Shown: in pieces, positions 58,188-64,000 of the stretch | Numbering within the stretch: the first letter of the stretch is position 1 | Layout of the letters: each line of letters opens with the position of its first letter | Assembly: GCA_020632885.1 (NCBI GenBank) | Contig: JACKEQ010000031.1 | Coordinates: 3,133 to 67,132 of the forward strand | Direction of reading: 5' to 3' | DNA length: 64,000 nucleotides | DNA from: Alphaproteobacteria bacterium | GTDB lineage: Bacteria; Myxococcota_A; UBA796; GCA-2862545 | Position numbers and translations under genes: made by a program | Notes under the pieces: generated by a model | Databases searched by the model: none | What the model saw: the letters and a program-made list of their open reading frames with translations, nothing else | Told to the model about the DNA's origin: nothing

Positions 58188-59528
58188 GTGCCCTCGAAGG
58201 TCCCGTCCGACATCGCCCTGTTCCGCTTCAGCGTCGTCTCGGAGGTCCGCGTCCGCGTCGCCCGCGGACAGGTGCGCGCACTCGCCGCGCGCGAGACGGC
58301 ATGCCACGTCCATGTCCTGCCCGACGGAACGCGCCGTCCGGTCGGCCTGCGCTCCGTCTACCGCTGGCTCGCGGCCTACGACGCCCACGGCCTGGCGGGC
58401 CTCGAGAACAGCCCCCGCACCGCGACTGACGGTGTGCTCGACCCCGCGCTCGTCCAGTTCCTCGTCGACCAGAAGGCCGAGGACCCCCGCGCCAGCGTGC
58501 CCCAGCTCCTCCGACTCGCCGCCACCATCGGGCTCCTCGACGAGCCCACCGATGTCGATCGTACGACCGCGTGGAGGGCCCTCAAGCGCAGGAGGATCGA
58601 CACCCGCAGGAAGCGACACGCCAGGGATCAGCGACGCTTCCACAAGGCCCATCGCCTCCAGCTCGTGCTCTGCGACGGGAAGCAGTTCCGCGCCGGTCCC
58701 ACCTGTCGGAAGCGCGTCGCCCTCTTCTTCATCGACGACGCCACCCGCTACATCCCCGAAGTCGTCGTCGGATCCACCGAGACCAGCGAGCTGTTCCTCC
58801 GCGGCTTCCACCGACTTCTCCGCGCCGTCGGGGCCATCGACGCCATCTACGTCGATCATGGCTCTGGCTTCATCGCCAACGACTCGTCCGCCGTCATCGC
58901 CGGGCTGGACATCGGCCACATCCTCGGTCTCGAGGGCTACCCCGAAACCCGCGGCAAGATCGAACGCTTCAACCTGACCATCCAGGAGGACCTGCTCCGC
59001 CATCTCGCCCGGCCAGGCGTCGATCCCGACTGCCGCGCCCTCGAGCTGCGCATCGGCCACTACCTCCGCACCGACTACAACAGCCGCGGGCACGAAGGGC
59101 TCGCCAAGGGCGAGACGCCGCGCTCGCGCTTCCTGGCCGATCCCCGGCCGCTGCAGCCCTACCCGGACGAGGAGGCGCTGCGCCGGCACTTCTTTGTCGA
59201 CGTCGAGCGCACGGTCAGCAACGACCACGTGATCTCCCTCGACGGTCGCTCGTGGGAAGTGCCGCGTGGGCTGGCCCGACAGCGGATCACGGTCCGGCGG
59301 GACGTGTTCGATCCGCTGCACCTCCTACTGCAGCACGAGGGTCGGACCCTGCGCCTGGCGGAGCTGGACGCGGTCGCCAACGCGAACAGCCATCGCGGAC
59401 GGTCCGCCCCCGCCGAGCCCGACCCGCCCTCGACCTCGCGCGGGGCCGCCCTGACGGCCTCCGACGAGGCCTTCGCCCCCATCACCACAGCCGACGGCGG
59501 CTTCTCCGCCGCGGAACCGGAGGACTGA
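58188..59528 (+). CDS. DDE transposase, rve/Mu-type integrase core
   Basis: A 446-aa protein with a GTG start. N-terminal helix-turn-helix and linker (GLRSVYRWLAAYDAHGLAGL) are followed by an integrase core with Asp163 (LVLCDGKQF), Asp223 (IYVDHGSGF) and Glu259 (GKIERFN). Asp223 and Glu259 are 35 residues apart, a DD35E arrangement. A Mu-type C-terminal domain (VSNDHVISLDGRSWEVPRGL) completes it. With the ATPase gene 3 bp downstream it forms the transposase/ATPase pair of elements using an ExeA-like helper. It is intact. Confidence 0.88.
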   Translation: MPSKVPSDIALFRFSVVSEVRVRVARGQVRALAARETACHVHVLPDGTRRPVGLRSVYRWLAAYDAHGLAGLENSPRTATDGVLDPALVQFLVDQKAEDPRASVPQLLRLAATIGLLDEPTDVDRTTAWRALKRRRIDTRRKRHARDQRRFHKAHRLQLVLCDGKQFRAGPTCRKRVALFFIDDATRYIPEVVVGSTETSELFLRGFHRLLRAVGAIDAIYVDHGSGFIANDSSAVIAGLDIGHILGLEGYPETRGKIERFNLTIQEDLLRHLARPGVDPDCRALELRIGHYLRTDYNSRGHEGLAKGETPRSRFLADPRPLQPYPDEEALRRHFFVDVERTVSNDHVISLDGRSWEVPRGLARQRITVRRDVFDPLHLLLQHEGRTLRLAELDAVANANSHRGRSAPAEPDPPSTSRGAALTASDEAFAPITTADGGFSAAEPED

Positions 59529-59531
59529 CCC

Positions 59532-60328
59532 ATGGACTTCAACGCCCACTTCGGCCTGCGAAAGACCCCGTTCACACGGGAGATCGCTGTCGGAGACATG
59601 TTCACCCATCCCCAGCAGGAGGAGGTCGTCGCCCGTCTGAAGCGCGTCGTCGAGGAGCGGATGTCGGCCGGCCTCTGCGCACCAGCCGGTCTCGGAAAGA
59701 CCTCGATGATCCGGTCGCTTCGCGGTGCCCTGCCGGACCTTCGCTACCACGTGCACTACGTGAAGGTCACCGGCCTGTCGAAGCGGGACATGTGCCGGGA
59801 GATCGCCAAGGCCATCGGCGTGGCCGACGCCACCCCCGACTGGTGCGCCTGGTCCAGGAGGCCGTCGAGTCGCGCTCTTTCACCAGCGGTGAGCGCTCGG
59901 TCCTGATCCTCGACGACACGCACGAGATGCGGCCCGACGTGCTCGGGATGTTCAAGGCGCTGACCAACTTCGACATGGACAGCCGGTTGGTCCTATCGAT
60001 CCTGCTCATCGGTCAGCCCCCGCTGTCGAAGCTGCTGCGCCGGGCGGACCTGGTCGACGTCGCGCAGCGCCTGGCCTGGTACGGAGAGCTGCGGCCGCTG
60101 TCGCGGGACGAGACCACGGCCTACATCGACCATCGCTGTCGCGTGGCGGGGGCGAAGCGGGAGCTCTTCGACGGTCGCGCCCGGGAGGCCCTCTACGAGA
60201 TGGGGCGCGGGAACCCGCGCGCAACCGACGTCCTCGCCCGGGGTGCCCTCGAGTGCGCCCATCGGGCCCGGGCGGAGACCGTCGCGGTATCCCACGTGGT
60301 CGACGCACGCGCGACATTGCCGCTGTGA
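59532..60328 (+). pseudogene. ExeA/TniB-type AAA ATPase of the transposon, frameshifted
   Basis: The first frame (59532) begins MDFNAHFGLRKTPFTREIAV, the classic ExeA-type start, with the P-loop APAGLGKTS (about 50-58). At CCCCC (59833-59837) the homology moves to the -1 frame and continues RLVRLVQEAVESRS, Walker B SVLILDDTHEM, sensor LLIGQPPLSKLLRR and the C-terminal AYIDHRC. A single slip on the C run restores a full-length protein of about 265 aa. It is either a point deletion or recoded expression. Confidence 0.8.
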
Positions 60329-60564
60329 GCTCGCTCACCCGCGCCCGCCTCCGGGACAACCCGGAGCTCGCGATGCTGGTCTCCCTCGCCGGCCAGCTGG
60401 AGCTGATGGAGGTGGTCTTCGCGACCGTCCACAACCCTGACGAGCGCACCGCCTTCGCCGAGCAGGCGCGTAGCATGGCCCGCGTCGGCCGCGTGCTCGC
60501 GCATCAGATCCGCGCCTACGCGGACATGACCGAGGCGGATGGACCCAGCTCGCGCCTCCGGTGA
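60325..60564 (+). CDS. Small third gene of the DDE/ATPase element
   Basis: A 79-aa helical protein starting at the GTG that overlaps the ATPase stop (GTGA). It reads SLTRARLRDNPELAMLVSLA and GRVLAHQIRAYADMTEADG. No family recognised; tight coupling suggests it belongs to the transposon. Confidence 0.6.
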   Translation: MSSLTRARLRDNPELAMLVSLAGQLELMEVVFATVHNPDERTAFAEQARSMARVGRVLAHQIRAYADMTEADGPSSRLR

Positions 60565-60574
60565 GCCGCGCCAT

Positions 60575-60847
60575 CTACGCCGCAACGAGCGGCGCCTCGG
60601 GGCGTGCAACGCAACAGCGGCTTCCGCCCGGGCAGATCTCCTGGACCACGCGCCCGATGAGCTCATCGTCAAGGGCGCGCTGAACCTCGCCCCGCTGCAG
60701 TCCGAGCTGTTCCGCCACCTGGACGTGGCGCTTCACGGTGTTCCGAGCCAGCCCCGTCCGCGTGGCGATGGTCCGGAAACCATGGCCACTCCCCCATAAC
60801 CTCAAGCACTCCTTGATCTCGACCACGTCGACCTCCCGAAACGCCAT
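60575..60847 (-). pseudogene. IS21-family IstA N-terminal remnant
   Basis: On the minus strand, MAFREVDVVEIKECLRLWGS and RTGLARNTVKRHVQVAEQLG are the N-terminal helix-turn-helix of IstA (IS21 family). After about 70 residues the homology stops and no DDE domain follows, so it is a 5' fragment. The left-end repeats of the element lie upstream of it at 60905-60987. Confidence 0.75.
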
Positions 60848-60904
60848 GACCGCCCCCGCTGAATGCGGGGGTTGTCACGCGACGAGGGCCCACGCGCTGA
60901 TCAC

Positions 60905-60987
60905 GGGGGTCCATGATCGTGGCGCAGGGGGTCCATGTTCGTGGCGCGACAGGCGTTCCAGGGGGAGCATGTTCGTGGCGCACTACA
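60905..60987 (-). repeat. IS21 terminal region with three transposase-site repeats
   Basis: Three 21-bp direct repeats end in CATG(A/T)TCGTGGCGC: 60905-60925, 60927-60947 and 60961-60981. Read outward from the IstA remnant, the DNA ends in TGTAGTGCGCCACGAACATG starting at 60987, with the 5'-TGT end and repeated subterminal sites typical of IS21-type ends. It is inserted in an IS66 transposase remnant. Confidence 0.7.
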
Positions 60988-61164
60988 CTGATCGAGAGCG
61001 CGAAGCTGCAGGGCGTGGTGCCGCTGCTGTACCTGCACGCTCTCTTCCAGCGCTTGCCGAGCTGGCCGGCGAACCGCGTGGACGAGCTGACGCCGATGAG
61101 CTGGCGTCAAGCGGTCGAGGCCGGCCGGTTCAAGCCCGTGCCGCCGGGGCAATTCCTCTCGTAG
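60988..61164 (+). pseudogene. IS66 TnpC C-terminal remnant
   Basis: The plus-strand frame reads LIESAKLQGVVPLLYLHALF and LPSWPANRVDELTPMSW to a TAG at 61162-61164. This matches the conserved C-terminus of IS66 transposases. Everything upstream was lost when the IS21-type element inserted. Confidence 0.75.
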
Positions 61165-61247
61165 GGGCGCGTTCACGGGTCGAAGGTAGCGACGATCCGG
61201 TCAGCCCGCGAAAATCGCCAGTGACTGGATACGGCAAAGTGCTCAAC

Positions 61248-61319
61248 CCGCGTCCCCGCCGATCCGCCTGGGGATTATCGCCTGACCGGGTGTCAACCCC
61301 GGCATGGGGGACGCAGTAC
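61248..61319 (-). repeat. 72-bp repeat, right copy
   Basis: This is the exact reverse complement of 56941-57012. It ends with GTAC at 61319 and immediately abuts the IS481-type remnant on the minus strand. It has the same internal dyads as the left copy. Confidence 0.95.
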
Positions 61320-61407
61320 GGTCCGACAGGGGGAGTCCCAAGCGCTCGCAGCGACGCTCCACTGGGGTCTGCCAGTTCAGCGCCTGGTGCGGCCGCTCGT
61401 GGCGCCA
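61320..61407 (-). pseudogene. IS481/IS3-type transposase C-terminal fragment
   Basis: The minus strand encodes WRHERPHQALNWQTPVERRC and ERLGLPLSDRT, the end of an rve-type transposase (HERPHQAL motif). Only about 29 codons remain, cut on one side by the 72-bp repeat. Confidence 0.7.
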
Positions 61408-61435
61408 TCGGGCCGGTGGATCACGACCCCTGGAG

Positions 61436-62740
61436 TCAGGTGCCGCGGCCGACACCCTCGAACCGAAAACCGAGCGACGCCATTCGCGTGGGCTCGTAGA
61501 TGTTGCGAAGGTCCACCACCACCGGCGCCCTGAGCAACACCTTCACACGGCTAAGGTCGAGCGCCCGGAAGGCGTCCCACTCCGTGAGGATCACGAGCAC
61601 GTCGGCGCCATCGATGGCCGTGTACGGGTCGTCGTGGAAGACGACATCCGGCAGGAGGATTGCAGCTTCCTGCATACCTTCGGGGTCGTACGCGTGGATT
61701 ATTGCGCCCCGCGCCTGCAGGCGGGGCACGATGACGAGGGAGGGCGCATCGCGCATGTCGTCCGTGTTGGGCTTGAAGGTGAGCCCGAGGACGGCGACCC
61801 GCTTGCCTTCCACCCCCCCTGCCAGGCGCACGACCTTGTCCGCCATCGCCGCCTTGCGGGCGTCGTTCACGGCCACGACCGTCTCGACGATGTGCGCTGG
61901 ACGGTCCGCTTCGCGAGCGGTCCTCGTCAAGGCCAGGGTGTCCTTCGGGAAGCAGCTACCGCCATAGCCCGGGCCCGCGTGCAGGAACTTGTCACCGATA
62001 CGCTTGTCGAGCCCGATGCCACGCGCCACATCCTGAACATCCGCTCCGACGGCCTCGCAAAGATCAGCCATCTCGTTGATGAAGGTGATCTTCGTCGCGA
62101 GGAACGCGTTGGCCGCATACTTGATGAGCTCCGCGGTCCGACGCCCCGTGAAGAGCAGTGGTCCGCGGTTGAGGTGAAGGGGGCGGTATACCTCTTCCAT
62201 CACGGCGCGCCCGCGTTGGTCCTCGACGCCGACAACGATCCGGTCCGGGTGCTTGAAGTCGTGGATCGCCGCGCCTTCCCGCAGGAACTCAGGGTTGGAG
62301 ACGACCGAGAAGTCTGCGTCAGGTGAGACCTCCCTCAGCACGCGCTCCACGTCGTCGCCGGTGCCTACCGGGACAGTCGACTTGGTGACGACGACCGTGT
62401 ACCCGTCGAGCGCAGCGGCGATCTCGCGGGCCGCCGCCTCGACGTACGACAGGTCCGCGTGCCCGTCACCGCGGCGCGCTGGGGTGCCCACAGCAATGAA
62501 GACGACCTCGGAGACAGCCACCGCCGGCTTGAGCTCCGCAGTGAAGCTCAGGCGGCCCGCCGCAACGTTTCGAGCGACGAGATCGTGGAGACCCGGTTCG
62601 AAGATCGGGATGCCACCGGCCTGAAGCTGCTCGATCTTGGCGACGTGCTTGTCCACGCACGTGACCGTGTGCCCGAAGTCCGCCAGGCAGGCGCCCGACA
62701 CGAGCCCGACGTATCCGGACCCGATGATCGTGATGTGCAT
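61436..62740 (-). CDS. ugd: UDP-glucose 6-dehydrogenase
   Basis: A 434-aa enzyme that oxidises UDP-glucose to UDP-glucuronate in two NAD steps. It begins MHITIIGSGYVGLVSGACLA (NAD Rossmann), with VVFIAVGTP, VVTKSTVPVGTG, VSNPEFLREG, ELIKYAANAFLATKITFINE and the active-site cysteine loop GPGYGGSCFPKDTLAL. The C-terminal half has VAVLGLTFKPNTDDMRDAPS. The ATG has AGGAG 7 nt upstream. It supplies sugar acid for capsule or exopolysaccharide; the 3' end is intact although mobile debris begins 29 bp beyond. Confidence 0.97.
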   Translation of the reverse strand: MHITIIGSGYVGLVSGACLADFGHTVTCVDKHVAKIEQLQAGGIPIFEPGLHDLVARNVAAGRLSFTAELKPAVAVSEVVFIAVGTPARRGDGHADLSYVEAAAREIAAALDGYTVVVTKSTVPVGTGDDVERVLREVSPDADFSVVSNPEFLREGAAIHDFKHPDRIVVGVEDQRGRAVMEEVYRPLHLNRGPLLFTGRRTAELIKYAANAFLATKITFINEMADLCEAVGADVQDVARGIGLDKRIGDKFLHAGPGYGGSCFPKDTLALTRTAREADRPAHIVETVVAVNDARKAAMADKVVRLAGGVEGKRVAVLGLTFKPNTDDMRDAPSLVIVPRLQARGAIIHAYDPEGMQEAAILLPDVVFHDDPYTAIDGADVLVILTEWDAFRALDLSRVKVLLRAPVVVDLRNIYEPTRMASLGFRFEGVGRGT

Positions 62741-62760
62741 GTGCCGCTCCTGTGGATGAT

Positions 62761-63948
62761 CTATCGCATCGACGCGAGCAGGGCCCGGGTCGCGTGCCAC
62801 CATCGGTCCCACCCATAGTGGGCGCGGGCGTAGGCCCGGGCAGCGTCGCTCGCCTCGGTCGTAGCCCTGGCGAGAGCGCGCTTCATCCCGTCCGCGAGAC
62901 CCTCGGCAGTGTTCCTGTACGCTTCGACCCAGGGTTCGTCGGCCATTGCAGCCATCTCGCCGATCGCGGGGACGCAACCAACCAGGCCCGCCGCAGCATA
63001 CTCGCGGAGCTTCACCGGCGAGTAGTGGAAGTCTTCTGAGTCGAGACCCGCAGCCACGACACCGACCTTCGCCGTCAACAGGAGGGCCGGCAGGTCCGCG
63101 GGCGCCATGAACCCCGGGAACGTGACCCGTCCCTCGAGGCCGAGCTCCCGCACCCTTCGCTCGATCACGTGGACCCGAGGGCCCCGGCCGACCAGGACGA
63201 GCTCGGCGTCCAGGTCTCCGTCGGCGCCGGCGGCCGCGAACGCCTCCACGACGCGCTCCACACCGTGGAATCGCCTGAACGACCCGACCCAGACGATACG
63301 GTCGCGGCGGTCAGCCTCGCCGTCGAAGCGGGACAGCTCGGTGCCATTGCCGATGGCGCATGCGCGAGGGTCATTCGCGAGGGACAGATCCTGGAGCACC
63401 TTTTGGGTTACCGCGACGATGGCATCCGACCGGCTCAGCGCGTACCGCTCGCCGAGCGTCTCTGTTAGCGTCGAGAACCAGCGGTTCGTGCCCCACGTCG
63501 CGGCTTCGTGGACGAGCGAGGCATGCGCCCAGGTGACGAGGGGCCGGCCGATCGCGCGGGACGCCTCAAGCCCGGCCGTGCCGAAGAGGACGTGTCGGGT
63601 GAGCACGAATGGCACCTCGGTCCGGTCGGCCAGCCGCATGACCTCGGCGCGGGCGTAACGGGCGAATCGCTTCATTACTGCGGCCTGCTTCGCGTCCCGG
63701 AGCAGCCGGCCGGCCGGGGACGGGTCCGTGGCAGGGGCCTCCCGGCCCGCCGGAGGCTTCTCCTTCTCGAGGATAGCCGGCAAATCGTCCGCGGACAGCG
63801 TGCCGGCGGGGCTCACGACTCGGACATCGAAGTCCTGGGTCGCGGCTGCGTTGCGCGCGACCCCCCACGCGCCCACCCATGCGGCGAGCGGCCCGCCCTT
63901 CAGTGGGGTTGGGAGCGGGAGCACGTACGGGACAATGGGGCGGGCCAT
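62761..63948 (-). CDS. Glycosyltransferase, GT-B fold (GT4-like)
   Basis: A 395-aa protein from the ATG at 63948 (AGGAG 11 nt upstream; a GTG at 63999 would add 17 residues). GT4 features: donor half RIVWVGSFRRFHGVERVVEA, AELVLVGRGPRVHVIERRV, VTFPGFMAPADLPALLLTA and YSPVKLREYAAAG with the acidic donor-loop position substituted. The N-terminal half begins PIVPYVLPLPTPLKGGP. It lies 20 bp upstream of ugd on the same strand, so it probably belongs to a uronic-acid-containing polysaccharide cluster extending past the right edge. Confidence 0.85.
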   Translation of the reverse strand: MARPIVPYVLPLPTPLKGGPLAAWVGAWGVARNAAATQDFDVRVVSPAGTLSADDLPAILEKEKPPAGREAPATDPSPAGRLLRDAKQAAVMKRFARYARAEVMRLADRTEVPFVLTRHVLFGTAGLEASRAIGRPLVTWAHASLVHEAATWGTNRWFSTLTETLGERYALSRSDAIVAVTQKVLQDLSLANDPRACAIGNGTELSRFDGEADRRDRIVWVGSFRRFHGVERVVEAFAAAGADGDLDAELVLVGRGPRVHVIERRVRELGLEGRVTFPGFMAPADLPALLLTAKVGVVAAGLDSEDFHYSPVKLREYAAAGLVGCVPAIGEMAAMADEPWVEAYRNTAEGLADGMKRALARATTEASDAARAYARAHYGWDRWWHATRALLASMR

Positions 63949-64000
63949 GGTGGTTCGGTCTCCTGGAAGGGCAAACTGGTAACTCACACCACGTCCCACG

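Noticed and set aside
60905..60981. Short CRISPR array
   Set aside because: Three repeats with uneven spacers of 1 and 13 bp are far too short; they fit transposase-binding sites of an IS21-type end.
1..64000. tRNA, rRNA or other structural RNA genes
   Set aside because: Intergenic spaces are short, and none shows a cloverleaf with the conserved T-loop GTTCRA or rRNA-like sequence.

Overview
This is a very GC-rich (about 70% by eye) bacterial chromosome segment. It is densely packed, with many 4-base ATGA/GTGA stop-start overlaps and frequent GTG starts. The gene content points to the Myxococcota/Polyangia side of the old Deltaproteobacteria: MopE-type Asp/Cys repeats on a secreted beta-helix protein, Hanks-type kinases, STAS and PP2C proteins, STAND/TPR and HEAT-repeat giants, lipoproteins and GMC oxidoreductases. 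This assignment is inferred from content; no rRNA or tRNA gene was seen.

Layout. 1-4.3 kb: partial LysR regulator, NAD-dependent epimerase, glutathione synthetase, secreted TPR protein, methyltransferase. 4.3-8.3 kb: membrane-anchored pseudokinase convergent with a STAND NTPase/TPR protein. 8.4-14.2 kb: uvrC, LysR regulator, SMI1-TPR-HEAT protein. 14.2-19.1 kb: a tight three-gene operon behind a perfect 16-bp palindrome. It encodes a helical protein, a 937-aa protein that appears to carry both a YopT-like (C58) cysteine-protease triad and an HExxH zincin, and a Pro-rich protein with an acidic Trp-Asp tail. This is the best candidate here for an undescribed system. 19.1-28.3 kb: MopE/beta-helix protein, membrane protein, aspS, small hypotheticals, MESH1-like HD hydrolase, GMC oxidoreductase. 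28.3-35.9 kb: LpxH-like phosphoesterase and a dTDP-rhamnose operon (rfbC-B-D-A) continuing into a GNAT protein, an RfbH/ColD-like enzyme and a glycosyltransferase. 35.8-43.1 kb (minus strand): secreted protein, duplicated-retropepsin lipoprotein, YcaQ-like protein, mutS2, aroC. 43.1-51.4 kb: psd, then a signalling cluster (degenerate PP2C, STAS/zinc-ribbon/PDZ membrane protein, Hanks kinase fused to a STAS-like region, active-looking PP2C, lipase) that looks like a membrane-bound partner-switching module. 51.4-56.3 kb: CBS protein, PrpA-like phosphatase with a probable CTG start, tail-anchored protein, TerB-like/methyltransferase fusion, two secreted proteins.

56.3-61.4 kb is a mobile-element graveyard: IS630, serine-recombinase, IS21, IS66 and IS481-type remnants around a DDE transposase plus ExeA-type ATPase element, with two identical 72-bp repeats in inverted orientation. 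61.4-64 kb resumes polysaccharide genes on the minus strand (ugd and a glycosyltransferase).

Regulation visible in sequence: several genes lack a Shine-Dalgarno and instead have an AT-rich -10-like hexamer ending 6-8 nt before the start codon, suggesting leaderless mRNAs. At 4343-4350 two such -10 elements overlap on opposite strands and would serve two divergent leaderless genes. No CRISPR array, replication origin or convincing riboswitch was seen.
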